This document shows, in pieces, positions 1 through 10,735 of a stretch of 64,000 nt of DNA. The translations under genes were made by a program, and so were the position numbers. Source of the DNA: Doryteuthis pealeii (Eukaryota > Mollusca > Cephalopoda > Myopsida > Loliginidae); the NCBI GenBank assembly GCA_023376005.1, contig CM042141.1:94682485-94746484 (forward strand), read 5' to 3'. The notes beneath the pieces are model-generated. The model made no database searches, had not been told where the DNA came from, and saw only the letters and a program-made list of their open reading frames with translations. Within the stretch, counting starts at the first letter, position 1; every line of letters begins with the position of its first letter.

Positions 1-100
1 ACTGTTAAATTACTGTAATCCCACAACAGGGACCAGAGGTCCGCCCGTACTCTACGCTGTCTGAAATCAAAAAGAGGCCAGTATTTTTCTTCGTCATTCT

Positions 101-150
101 TCGTGACCACGTGACTTCCAGTCCCAGTCAACACCCGAAACTTCCGGTTG
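101..150. promoter_or_regulatory. Promoter-like patch (E-box plus ETS-like site)
   Basis: A palindromic CACGTG E-box lies at 108-113 and an ACTTCCGG ETS-type site at 140-147, inside a stretch less AT-rich than its surroundings. Both motifs are common in core promoters of housekeeping genes. No transcript or coding exon is recognisable beside them, so promoter function is inference and chance occurrence is possible. Confidence 0.25.
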
Positions 151-504
151 GCTTTCGATTCTCCATTTGGGGGTGGTCACGACCCGGTCAAATTCCCGAC
201 AAACCGTTTTGTGTTCATCACTTTTTTAAAAACCTTTACTATCTCTTATTTCTCCTTCCTCCTTTTCTAATAGTAGTTCTCGCAAAACTCAGGACATTCA
301 CCATCTCGCTACAGTTGTACACAATATTTTTTGTCATGAATTAACTCTTTGCTTACCAAATTTCCCCCATGGCTGTACCAAATTTTCTTGATATTATTTA
401 CATATCTAATGGGATATTTCAAAGGACACATCTATTGGTTCACAGACAAAACAAAAGATGACAGGGGTGTTCACTTAGTGATTTTTTCAGTGTAAACAAG
501 TGAA
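151..504. other. Unassigned AT-rich DNA
   Basis: No recognisable gene or repeat. A 77-codon open frame from 111 is rich in Leu/Phe and has no family resemblance that I recognise. Confidence 0.5.
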
Positions 505-638
505 TTTAGTTTGGTTTGGTGGTTTTGTATTACGGCATATTAACTCTCTTTTGGGTCATTTAATGCTGAATCTAGACATTTTGAGAAACAAAGGACTTGC
601 TTACTCTACCAGCTGTTGCTTAAGTGGTCACTCAATAT
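505..638 (-). repeat. 5S-SINE fragment, 5'-truncated
   Basis: Read on the minus strand this matches the middle and tail of the 5S-SINE at 5637: GTGACCACTTAAGCAACAGC, then GCATTAAATGACCC and a GTTAATATGCC tail followed by CCAAACCAAAC. Only the last bases of the 5S-like head remain. Confidence 0.6.
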
Positions 639-848
639 AAGTACTGTGAAAACTCACACCAAACAATCACTACAACCAATAGTCCCCCTAAAGATGACCA
701 GTGACATGGTTGAAAGTGCTTGGGTAAAAAATATGGAATTCTTTCTCTACCACCAGGAACCCAATATGTGGAAAACAACAAGAAGACTTGAATGTCTACA
801 CTTGAAGATCATAAAGAAGAAATATTCTGTGGTCTTTAAAAAAAACTG

Positions 849-849
<1 letters not shown>
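639..849. other. Unassigned DNA
   Basis: Part of a 108-codon open frame that runs on into the TA repeat (YIYIYI). No family is recognisable, and the frame may be fortuitous. Confidence 0.4.

Positions 850-895
<46 letters not shown>
850..895. repeat. (TA)n microsatellite
   Basis: About 23 TA units. It directly precedes a Helitron-like TC left end, which fits insertion between A and T. Confidence 0.95.
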
Positions 896-897
<2 letters not shown>

Positions 898-1220
898 TCT
901 ATTATTATACTAAAGCTGAGTTTATCAACCTTCTCCAGCTAAAGGATTTTTTTCTATTTATGTTATGGACACAATATTTATACTTAGATATTCCTTGGTG
1001 TTAGCACTACAAAGTGTATGAAAAAAATTCAGTTTAATTGGCTTTAATTAGGCGTAATTAGCAATTAAGTCAACGACCGACCAATCCCTGTCTTGGAGAT
1101 TACCTGTTGCTCTTCCCATCTCGCTATGTCAGTTAAGTTAACTCTCCTCCCACCCTGTATTTGTCAGTTAGGAAGAGTTTGATAGCGAGCCTGTAATAAC
1201 TGAAAAATCAGCACTCAGGA

Positions 1221-1262
1221 CCCCACGTCATTACCTACGTACCGTAGGTGATAGCGTGGGGG
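1221..1262. other. GC-rich hairpin
   Basis: CCCCACG at 1221 pairs with CGTGGGG at 1256, and ACCTACG pairs with CGTAGGT inside it, giving a compact hairpin in otherwise AT-rich DNA. Confidence 0.6.
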
Positions 1263-1713
1263 CCTCCGTGTATTCACCACCCCCCTTTCATTTCTCCAGG
1301 CTAAAGAGAATTTTTTTTTTTAATAAAGTGGCGTAAATCAGGCTTTAAAATAGATTTTTTAAAATTACTTTAATTATTAATTTATAGAGTCAAATTTAAC
1401 ATGATTATTAAACTTACTTTAAAATATTTCATGTTGGGTAAAAAAAAAAAGTAGTTATATATTTAAATGTGATGGGATCTTATTCAAATGAGCAAACGTT
1501 GACTCCCCCCATCGTTTAACTAAAACAAACTAAAAGAATACATTGCTGACTAACTCCTTGATTTTTGGTAATTTATCTATCTTAAATTAGTGAATCAATC
1601 AACTTATTTGGTAAGTAGATAAATTGTCTTTGTTGCTCTTTTCGGAAAAATTAAAATCTTATTTTGTTTTAAAATCAAGATTTGTGGGTTAAAGTTCGCA
1701 AATTGTTTATAAG

Positions 1714-1942
1714 AAGTATATATTAACATTACCGACAAAAACTTAATTACCTTAACCCCTAAACCGTAACAGAATTTGCAAAAAAACTTAATAAGTTTCC
1801 GTTTTAACGACGATTTGCAAGTTTAACCGATTTAAGATGTTTTGAGATTAAAAAATGTACGAGATAAATAATACACACACACAAACAAACCAATGCCTTT
1901 TTATTGTAACTAAGTTTTTGTCGGTAATGTTAATATATACTT
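1714..1942. repeat. Inverted repeat, 37-bp arms
   Basis: 1714-1750 and 1906-1942 are near-perfect reverse complements built around ATTACCGACAAAAAC, with a loop of about 155 bp. No ORF is present. Confidence 0.65.
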
Positions 1943-2525
1943 ATAAAAAATTTATTATGTTTCCTACAGTTTTTAATAGAAAACAAATCAAGAGTTTATT
2001 AGAAAATAAGTTGTTTAGAATTAAATTGTCAGCTACGACATAATTTATTTACTAAAAGAATAGGTAAATGCCTCACGATTTAACTCTTAATATTATTGAA
2101 AAAGAAAGTTGGGAAAATCAGAATTACAATGTTAGAAATTATTTATAATAAAATTTTAACTGAACGGTAATATCTGCTTTCTGGATATAAACAGGAGAAT
2201 TATTTGTTTCCAAATAAAATAATAAATTTCTTCAAACACTGTTTGTTTGAGTTTTCTTTTACAGAGTATAAATATACATGCGTCACGGATTCGAACCTAT
2301 TAACTTATGGACCCTTTTCTTTGATTAAATAAATACGATTTTGCTGTACATTAAAGAAAAGTATTTATTTAACATTTTATAAATTTTTAAAAATCCCTGA
2401 AAAATAAAATAAAAATGTAGACAATAGGAACTTTTAATATAAAATTCTTTTGAAAATAATCTAACAATTAAAAAACAACAACAAAAAAGAAAAAGATACA
2501 TATTTTTTCTTATTTATGAGATTTA

Positions 2526-4118
2526 TAGGTACCACCAATTTGACCCTGTGCAATTTACCCCCCCCCCCTACATTTAAGACAATGAAACTTGCAGAAAAAT
2601 TAATATTTTCTAGAAAATTTTTTTTTCTTCGAAAGAAAAAACATTAAACAAACTCCTGATGATTTTTTAAATTTTTTATCAGCTTACGAAAATAATGAAA
2701 ATTATGATTGAAAAACAATGTTTTCATTTTTGCACTGTTAAATCAACTGAAATTTAACGTAGCTAAAAACAAGTTACGATAAGAGGATTTTTAAAAAATT
2801 CTATGAAAAATCAATTAATGGTCCGATTTTCACGAAAATTTCCATAAATTTTTACCATTGGATGTAAATACATCTGAAATAGTTTTTTTTCTAAAATATA
2901 TTAGGGGAAATATTTTTTTATGAGGTCTATCACCCCCCCTATTTTATTTTATTAGATAAAAAAATGACGTGGAAAAAAAATTTGGTACTTTTTTTTCTAT
3001 AAAGATAAGAGGCTGAATAACTATATCAATGAAATTGTATAATGTACCGAACTATAGTTTTTTTAGGAAAAATTAATGAAATCGGAAATAAAAAGTGCAA
3101 AAAAATGTCATTATATTAATATTTGAAAACTTTTTTTGCATGTAATTGGTATGTACTATATTCTATTAAATTCTCAAAAAAAAAAAAAATTTTTTTTAAA
3201 GAAATGAATTTTTACGAGATTTTCAATCTTTTGTGTGATTAAATATTTTTATTTTCTGCGTGAAATAAATAAATTTTTTTTTTTCTGCGGAAAAAAAATC
3301 GAATTTTTCACGGATATTTAAAAATATGAATTTTAGAATTCAGGTGAATTAAAAGTTGGTCCGATCCGTGCTCGATTAATATTTTAAAAAGAATTTGTAA
3401 TTTTTATTGTTGAATAATAATGTGTGATTCTTAGAATATACAGAAGAGCAAAACTGACATATGACGAGACGCTTCTCGGTAACTAAAGTTTGTTTTTCTG
3501 TGCGTAAAAAATGATTTTATTTAACTTTTACGACCAATTAGAATAAAAATAATATATTGAATGATTGTTTTATCAGTTTTTCTCTTAGAAAAAATATTCA
3601 AATTTTCATTTTATTTTCGATTTTAAGAATTAATTCTAAAACTGAAGACATTTTTAACGTCAATTTCACTGCGAAATTTTAAGATTAAATATTTTCAAGT
3701 TTTTATTCATAGTAAATTGTAATATTAAAGTTTATAAAGATTTTATTCATTTTAAATTGTAATATTAAAGTTTTTAAAGATTTTATTCATTTTAATAGAA
3801 AAAATTTGGCTAAAAAAGTTTGTCCGTTACACCCATCCGTACTTAGATGCATAACCGTAAGAGGGTAATAATATGTATTACTTTCTCTCTAAATCGCAGC
3901 CTGAAAATTACCCTTTCGCACGTAATATGGATAGGTTTGTTTATTTTTTAAGATAGCGATGTAATTTTTCCCAATCGGATAATTTGATCTTTGAATTAAC
4001 TATTTTTCTTTGTAACAACCCTGTACGTTCTTTTTTTTACGTGATTTTTGATAAACAAAGTTCGGAAATATCTGTTTTCGTTTTATTCAAGATGGCCTAA
4101 ACGGTTTGGTGGTACCTA
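2526..4118. mobile_element. hAT-like DNA transposon, non-autonomous (1.59 kb)
   Basis: It is flanked by TIRs starting TAGGTACCACCAA (2526) and ending TTGGTGGTACCTA (4118). The 8-bp sequence GAGATTTA stands immediately outside both ends, which is the target duplication expected of hAT-type elements. A shorter relative lies at 36860-37195. The interior is AT-rich without a transposase frame. The right interior contains the word AATCGGATAATTTGATC shared with the short copy. Superfamily assignment rests only on TSD length. Confidence 0.65.
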
Positions 4119-4609
4119 GAGATTTAAGTTTCAATGTTTAAGATGCCCTATTTCCAAAACCGATTTATTAGTGAATTATCTTTTTTTACATATGTTCCAT
4201 CATTAAATTGTCTTTCGAAAAATGTAAAATTTATTTATGTACAAAAAAAAAAAAAAAAATCTTGGTACGGGGGATCAACGCGCGAAACATATTGGTGCAT
4301 ATCGCGTTAATGCGTTCTGGGCCCTTGCCCTAAAAAATGCTACATGATGCCTTCTGAAAATTCGAACCGTGCTATTTATGAACTTCCTACCTGGGTAAAG
4401 AAGAACAATTTCCTCATAAATTCCTACAATAAAATAAATTGAACCCTCATTTTATGTCTGTGTTTTTGCAATAAATGTTTTATTTTTCTTGCACCCATTA
4501 TTTTACAATACTAAATATATTTTCTTGGAGATATGTTAGCACCATATATATTTATAATATGCCTAGACTACATAAGTAAACATCATTAGATGTTATAAAT
4601 AATTATTTT

Positions 4610-5280
4610 TTAAAAGGCAAGAAGCAGGCAATATTCTGCACCGAATGCAGCATGGAACATCACCCTCTATGTGAACTCCGATAAAAGCAAGTTCATATGT
4701 TTTTAAAATTAAGGAGGCATCTCTACGTTCGATGATAAACCCTGGAAATTGGTGTTACAATTAACGTAGCTAGGTAGTAATATCTTATCTAAAGAAAGCC
4801 ATGTTAATCAATGCATAGTGAAAGGCATGGTCTTCCATGGACTATCAGTCATATAGAAATCTGATCTCATTGACAAGTTAAAGCAACAATTCTTCACAAC
4901 CATAGCTGTATCATTGCTACTGTACAACTGCACCACTTGGACACTAACATAGCACCTAGAGAATAAGCTACATGGGAACTGCACAAGAATGCAGTATGTA
5001 ATTTCAAAAAAGTTGTGGAAGCAACACCCCATGAGAAAGCAGCTGTATGGCCACTTGCCACTTATCACACAAACAATCTGAGTAAAATGCTGGACACTGC
5101 TGGAGAATCAAGGACAAATGATGTTTTTGTATGGAAACCAGCAGACAGGCACCCCAGTGTGGATCGTTGAGCAAAGATGTACATTGACCAACTTTGTGCA
5201 GATATTGGATGCTGTGAAGAGGACCTCTTGAGAACAATGATTGATAGGGTAGGGTTGGCTAGAGATTGTCATGGATATCC
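4610..5280 (+). pseudogene. LINE reverse transcriptase C-terminus, decayed
   Basis: Translation shows the RT/post-RT order seen also at 53745 and 18755: a VNSDKSKF-like segment, then KSDLIDKLKQQFF, LLYNCTTWTL, HLENKLHGNCTRM and KQHPMRKQLYGHL. Stops and frameshifts interrupt it throughout. It is a 3' fragment of a non-LTR retrotransposon. The clade (RTE- or jockey-like) is not certain. Confidence 0.75.
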
Positions 5281-5498
5281 ATGATTAAAATCCTACTTAC
5301 CTTTAATTACAAATTAACTAACCAAGTGACCCTTATCTTGTTCCTTCTTTGGTCATTTGAAAATGTTTACTCCAGTTTAAATAACTTATTTGGACAGTTT
5401 GGGAAAACTTTAAATTAGTGAAATAATATTATCATGTGATTTTTTCCAACAATCTAAAATGAGCACAATGGGTGACCCAACGGGTCACGTATTTTCTA

Positions 5499-5499
<1 letters not shown>

Positions 5500-5565
<66 letters not shown>
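5500..5565. repeat. (TA)n microsatellite
   Basis: About 33 TA units directly after a Helitron 3' CTAG. Confidence 0.95.
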
Positions 5566-5567
<2 letters not shown>

Positions 5568-5636
5568 TATATATTATACTTATATAGATTTGTACATGTG
5601 CTCAAAAATATCTATATTAATTGATTTTCATACATC

Positions 5637-5823
5637 TTGGATTATGGCCAAGTCACACAGAAAGCACTGGCCCCTGCTAGATCACAACAGTTAAGCAGCA
5701 TTGAGCCTGTTCAATAATTAATTGGGTGACCACTTAAGCAACAGCAGGTACAGTTAGCAAACTGAGTTCCTTATCAAAAATGACCTGATTTGGCATTAAA
5801 TAACCTGAAAAGGATTGATATGC
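5637..5823 (+). mobile_element. 5S rRNA-derived SINE (head and tail)
   Basis: The head TATGGCCAAGTCAC...AGTTAAGCAGCATTGAGCC...ATTGGGTGACC follows the order of eukaryotic 5S rRNA: GGCCATACCAC, then AGCTAAGCAGGGTCGGGC (box A, here 5689-5707), then TGGGAGACC (box C, here 5721-5731). This implies an internal type 1 pol III promoter. A non-5S body CACTTAAGCAACAGCAGG and the shared tail GGCATTAAATAACC...TTGATATGC follow. 5S-derived SINEs (SINE3 type) are established in other animals. Confidence 0.7.
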
Positions 5824-5992
5824 ATTTCACATAGCTCTAATACTCTTGGGAAAGGTACGAATCTGACTATTCTCCCTCCAGCTATGAATAAATAGCAGGA
5901 CAGTGTAGGAGAAGGAAAACTCTGAATTCAAACCTGTTAAACTCTGCTTAAGAAATTGACCTTGTGTCACATCCTGCTAGTGTGGAGGGTTA
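5822..5992 (+). repeat. S1 tRNA-SINE body fused to the 5S-SINE
   Basis: Starting at GCATTTCACATAG the sequence switches from the 5S-SINE tail into the middle of an S1 SINE and continues to its end (TTGTGTCACATCCTGC). The S1 tRNA head is missing. The junction sits on the short shared word ATGC/TTGC. Confidence 0.65.
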
Positions 5993-6341
5993 TATTTTTG
6001 AATACAAAAAAACCCCAAAGAAACTCATTTTCTGGTATAAAGAAAGTTTTGATACAAAGTTTATGATTTTATTTTTTATTGGAAAGAAAGTTTTTAACTC
6101 TGAAGAACACATTTAGCGTCTTTCATTTTTAGAATGTTGAAATTTTGAATTTTTTTTCTTCTCAATTTTAAAAGTTTCTTTAAAACCAGGAAGTATTGTC
6201 TCAGAAAATTTAACATCTGATATAATACATTTCTGTTTTCGACAAAACCAATATTAATTTACAGAAACACAATAGAAAAAATATCATGATTCATGATTCT
6301 GAAAGCCATTTTCAAGCAGACATTAATAAATAACTTTGCTG

Positions 6342-6342
<1 letters not shown>

Positions 6343-6396
<54 letters not shown>

Positions 6397-6440
6397 TGTG
6401 TGTGTGCGTGTGTGCATGTGTGTGTATGCGTATGTGTGTG
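6343..6440. repeat. (GT)n microsatellite
   Basis: A long GT run with interruptions near its 3' end. The open frames across it on both strands are low-complexity artefacts. Confidence 0.95.
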
Positions 6441-6477
6441 TTTGCATGCATCTGTATGAAATAGTTAGACAGGAGCA

Positions 6478-6765
6478 GACTGAGATAGATAGATATGAAT
6501 ATAGATAGATATGAATAGACTGAGATAGATAGATAGATAGATAAATAGAGATAGATAGGTTATGAACAGATAGAGATATAAATCCATATATAGATAGATA
6601 GATAGATAGATATGAGCAGACTGAGGTAGATTGATAGATAAATTAATAGATAGACCAATATATAGATAGATATTAGTAGAATGAAATAAATATATAGATA
6701 GATATATAGATAGATATACAGATAGAAATACAGACAAACAGATAGATAGATAGATAGATAGATAG
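6478..6765. repeat. (GATA)n array
   Basis: Imperfect GATA tetranucleotides with ATGAACAGA/GAGCAGACTGAG interruptions. The 146-codon minus frame across it is a repeat translation (YLSIYLSI). Confidence 0.95.
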
Positions 6766-6952
6766 ATATTGACCGTATTATCTAGTAAGGCACTTCTCAA
6801 GCCACTTCTAACCCCATATAAAAATATCAAGTTATCTAGTGAGCAATGAAAAATAACTGCATATGATACATACAATATGAATGGATGCTGAAAAAGAACA
6901 ACCAAGAATCATTAAATGGATGTGCAATTTCATGTATTCTCAATGATTATTA

Positions 6953-7520
6953 TGAGAGTGAGTCAAAAAGTAATGCCATTTTGTTTATGACAGGTATAAT
7001 TACCAACACAGGAACATGCATCATACATTAAAATGAAGCTGGTCCTCTGTAGATCACATCCCTACTTTTCCACATAGTCATTGTTTCTCTCTATAGCAAT
7101 GTTCCACGTTTGAATGAGAGCATGTATCTCTGCCCTGTAAAATTCTGTTGACTGTTCTTTGAGCCACTTCTTCACTACACTATGCATCTTCGATACTCAC
7201 CAGATTTAGCACCTTCAGACTATCATCTCTTCGGCCCCATGAAAGAGGATTTGAGATGCAAACATTATTCCAGTGACAAGGAAGTGAAATCTGTAGTGAA
7301 GAAGTGGCTCAAAGAACTGTCAACAGAATTTTTTCCAGGCAGTGATACATGCTCTCATTCAAAGGTGGAACATTGCTATTAAGAGAAACGGTGACTATGT
7401 GGAGAAGTAGGGATGTGATCCACAGAGGACCAGCTTCATTTTGATGTATGATACATATTCCTGTGTTGGTAATTATACCTGTCCTAAACAAAATGGCATT
7501 ACTTTTTGACTCATTCTTGT
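6953..7520. mobile_element. Mariner foldback element
   Basis: Both ends carry the mariner terminus (AGTCAAAAAGTAATGCCATT inward from each side). 6953-7172 is a reverse copy of roughly 7290-7520, so the element is two 3' ends of one mariner in inverted orientation. The right arm holds transposase coding sequence. This shape fits an aborted or rearranged transposition product. Confidence 0.75.
7182..7382 (+). pseudogene. Mariner transposase C-terminal fragment
   Basis: The frame reads YSPDLAPSDYHLFGPMKEDL, the region of the third catalytic Asp (LAPSD) of the D,D34D transposase. It continues through SDKEVKSVVKKWLKE to the degenerate C-terminus. The first two catalytic Asp regions are absent, so this is not functional. 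Confidence 0.85.
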
Positions 7521-7739
7521 AAATAATCATGAATCTTAATTAACATCTTATTCATTAGGAATGTCTCTAATAAAATCTCGCTGAGTTTGATTTGCCTCAA
7601 AACAGCCCATGTTATAAATGCGTTCAAAATTCTACAATGTGTCATATCACTAAGAAATGTCGTTGGCATCCTTCCATCTAAGAGAGACGATGGAGTAGAG
7701 TCCAAATTTTTTTGAAACTATGTTGCCTAGGTGGGTTCA

Positions 7740-7992
7740 TATGGAGGATGAGCTGTTGTCCAAGCAGCAACTCCCCCCTCTCCACACTGCTGCTGTGATC
7801 CAAAGGAAAGGTAAGGAACCAATGCAGTTTGGCAGCGGTAGTTTCGCAGGAGTTGCTGGGTAGTACTGGATTTCAGCATCACACCACTTTAGGGACTCCA
7901 GTTCCTGATTTTTTTTCAGGGTTTACTCCCCTAAAGGTAAAGCCGCTAGGCAGTAGAGGTTTTGTATCGGACTTTTAATCCTACAACTGTCA
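7740..7992 (+). repeat. Dispersed repeat RA, copy 1
   Basis: It shares an ordered set of words with 61200-61620 in reverse orientation: CAGGAGTTGCTGG, CAGCATCAC, CAGGGTTTACTCCC and AGGCAGT-GAGGTTTT. No coding signature. Class unknown. Confidence 0.6.
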
Positions 7993-8047
7993 GTGATCCT
8001 GAAAAATGAATGAGATTAAGAATAAGAAATAAAGGTTACTCAATCTC

Positions 8048-8545
8048 TTAAAACTCATTTTTTGATATATTTAACCCATAGATGCAACTTTAACAGGTAC
8101 TACCACTCCAGATCTGATTAGACCTTGGAGTAATGGTGATGAAGAGGTACTCCACACTCTCTAGATCTCCAGAATTGGAACCTCACCACTAGATGCAGTT
8201 TAACATCATACTCAGGACACTAAGGCCCTCAGCCATTGCCTTCTAGCTCATATAAGATAAAAAGGGTTTGGGGTTTGCCACAAGGGCAATAGGGTCTGGA
8301 GAATCATATAGGTGCTAGGGCTTGATGTAACCAGCTGATTGATTGGAGGGAGCCTCTCCAACTGCCCATCTAGACTAAGGTAAGGGTGAAAGTGGAGTGT
8401 TGCTTGTCATGGACTGTTCAGCCACCAAAATTCCATCTTTAAACATCATGGATTGCCACACACAACCAACAGGTGGCCCCATTTGGGGGATTTTACCCCT
8501 CTTCAGAGGTGTTTGGGGGTTTCTACAGCCCCAGCTGACAGCGCA
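8048..8545 (-). repeat. R550 repeat copy
   Basis: The plus strand reads ATTTAACCCATAGATG, AACAGGTACTACCACTCC, GATAAAAAGGGTTTGGGG, AATCATATAGGTGCTAGGG and AAGTGGAGTGTTGC to a CAGCTGACAG end, in the same order as eight other copies here. Sense is minus because the shared LINE-like tail lies on that side. No ORF is conserved across copies. Confidence 0.8.
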
Positions 8546-8555
8546 GAAAAGAGAA

Positions 8556-8897
8556 CTTGACAACTGGTAGATTTTGCAGTCCTTGCAGATCCCAAAGTAA
8601 ATCTGAAAGAAAACGAAAAGATAGACATATACTATGACCTGGCCAGAAAACTGAAAAATCTGTGGAACATAAAGGTAATGGTTGTAGCAATTGTTGGTGC
8701 CCTTTGTATGATTCCTAAGAGTTTGGCAAAGTGTCTGGATGAATAGGAAATCAGAGGAAAGAATCAAGACCATCCAAGTAACAGCATTATTAAGAATTGG
8801 CTAGAATACTTAAACGAGTCCTGGAGACCTGCTGTCACTTAGCCTCCTGTGAAAGACTACCAGATAAGGTGTGTGCAAAAAACTGCTCAATGAGTGA

Positions 8898-8898
<1 letters not shown>
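8556..8898 (+). pseudogene. LINE C-terminal fragment with (AAT)n tail
   Basis: The frame VDFAVLADPKVNLKENEK, then DLARKLKNLWNIKVMVV and IVGALCM is the C-terminal region of a LINE ORF2 type common in cephalopod and other invertebrate genomes (from memory). A stop follows LAKCLDE, after which the frame shifts. It ends directly in an AAT microsatellite, fitting a LINE 3' tail. The same family is represented at 17692 and 20078. Confidence 0.7.

Positions 8899-8933
<35 letters not shown>
8899..8933. repeat. (AAT)n tail
   Basis: Trinucleotide run at the 3' end of the LINE fragment. Confidence 0.9.
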
Positions 8934-8935
<2 letters not shown>

Positions 8936-9050
8936 AAGGGTATTAGTGCTATGAGAAATGCAAACAACTTTGTCCAGGATTTCAACTCAGGTCGCCATGT
9001 ACTTTTCCTACAGTCATAACCATTACACAATGAGCACCTTACAATATAAT
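8936..9050 (-). repeat. S1 SINE, 3'-truncated
   Basis: The minus strand reads GTGTAATGGTTATG (A-box) and GAGTTGAAATCCTGG (B-box), then GCATTTCTCATAGCAC. The body beyond is missing. Confidence 0.7.
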
Positions 9051-9149
9051 TCAAAAGCTGACATTTAAAGAACCTGTTATTCAATGAGATTAATAGTTAC
9101 AAGCTCTATCAATTATTGACACAATTTAACAAAATACATTTCACTAAAT

Positions 9150-9173
9150 ATCAATAATAATAATGATAGTAAA

Positions 9174-9218
<45 letters not shown>

Positions 9219-9313
9219 CATGATAGTAATAATAATAATGATAGTAATGATAATGAAAGTAAAAAAAATAAATAAATAAAATACCATCAGCTAACACTGG
9301 TGGGGAAAAAATG

Positions 9314-9350
<37 letters not shown>

Positions 9351-9545
9351 TCATAATAATAATAATAATAATAGTAATGATGATAAAAGTAATAATAATA
9401 ATAATAATAATAGTAATGATGATAAAAGTAATAATAATAATAATAATAGTAATGATGATAAAAGTAATAATAATAATAATAATAATAATAGTAATGATGA
9501 TAAAAGTAACAATAATGATAATAATAATGATAATAAACGTAATAA
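9150..9545. repeat. (AAT)n array with higher-order unit
   Basis: AAT runs are broken at regular intervals by AGTAATGATGATAAAAGT, giving a higher-order unit of roughly 45-60 bp in the right half. All open frames here are III/YYY/LLL artefacts. Confidence 0.9.
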
Positions 9546-10329
9546 TAAAAACAGTGAAGCAAATTTCTTGGAATCAATTGTTGTCTGGTATATGATGCTG
9601 TCTTTTATATCATACGTCCTCATTGCTTGATCAGGGTGATTGATTTGTAGAATGAAAATTAGAATCCCATTCTTTTTTTTCTTTTTCTTTTTCTTATTTT
9701 CTTATTTCTCTAATTAACAGTAATGATTTTTCATTCCTGTTCTTCATTTGGCCAATCTGAAATTAGTTTTAATCACTCAATTATTTTCTTTCTTCAGCCA
9801 ACATTGCTTTTAGCTAATGAAAAACTTTAGAAAGATACTTTACCAGTCTCTTTGTAGGAAGCAGTCTACTCAGTGGATTTTCTTTCTTTTTTTTTGTTTG
9901 TTTGTTTGCTTTTTATTTATTTCTTTTCTTTTCTTTTTTCTTCTCGGTTTTCTATTTAAAGTGGATCTATTTTTGATCATCTGAAAATTTATCTGTTTTT
10001 TTTGTTGTTTTCATTGTTGTAATTGTTGGACTTTTAGTGGCTATGAATTTCTTTTAGATTAGAGATCATTATCACTCAATGTATTTGATACTTTTTCTTT
10101 TTCTGTTTTTGTTTTTCTTAAACTTAATTTGCCTTTGGGATTACTCTATGCATTAAATTTAGGAAGCTTTCTTTTGAAATATTTTCAATTTCAGCTTTCT
10201 TTTCTTTTTTATCCTGGGAAACTTATTCTTTTATTCAGAAGAGTTCTAAAACTCTAAACATTAAAGAGTTCCAGTCACTCAATTGTTGTTACATAGAGTG
10301 ATAACTGATTATATAGGGGTTATTGTTAG
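9546..10329. other. T-rich unassigned DNA
   Basis: Many TTTCTTTTT runs on the plus strand. No repeat family or coding sequence recognised. Confidence 0.5.
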
Positions 10330-10735
10330 ATGGCCCTTTGGCAGACCCCTATTTTATAAATATGAACAAAAGAACTGCAACAATAGGTATATTTGAAGAA
10401 TGAGTTTAAACTTCAGTCATGCTATTACATTTACTTTTGGACTAATGCCCTTTGAGTTGAGCCCTTATCAGACCCCTATTTTGAAAGAAACAAACAAATT
10501 GTAAGTATGAATAAAAGAACTGCAACAAGACATATATTGAGAGAATGAGTTTAAACTCCAGTCATGTTATTATGTTTACTTTTGGACTAATAGCCTTTGA
10601 GTTAACCCTTTAGCAGACCACCTTGTTCACCACATGCTAAAATGGAATTCCAGTTATTCAATTGTTGTTACATAAGGTTTATATTATTGTGAGTTGCCCC
10701 TTTGTCAGACCCCTATTTTGGAATGAGCCAAAAAA
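10330..10735. repeat. Degenerate tandem repeat, ~170-bp unit
   Basis: The words GCAGACCCCTATTTT, AACAAAAGAACTGCAACA, GAATGAGTTTAAACT and CTTTTGGACTAAT recur in the same order at about 10340, 10460 and 10640-10720. Another diverged piece lies near 11420-11500. Origin unknown. Confidence 0.6.

Larger units (their letters stand above)
898..5499 (+). mobile_element. Possible Helitron bounded by matching ends (nested insertions)
   Basis: The left end TCTATTATTATAC and the following 290 bp match the left end of the complete Helitron at 31986. The right end at 5473-5499 has a hairpin TGACCC/GGGTCA (loop AAC) followed by eight bases and CTAG, the classic Helitron 3' terminus, with TA host sequence on both sides. 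The 4.6 kb between contains a hAT-like element and a LINE remnant but no Rep/helicase frame. The two ends could also belong to separate fragments. Confidence 0.4.

Noticed and set aside
5641..5731. Functional 5S rRNA gene
   Set aside because: Too diverged in the 5' third, lacks the 5S 3' end and T-run terminator, and continues into a SINE body and tail.
9151..9623. Several frames of 67-96 codons
   Set aside because: AAT-repeat translations (III, YYY, LLL).
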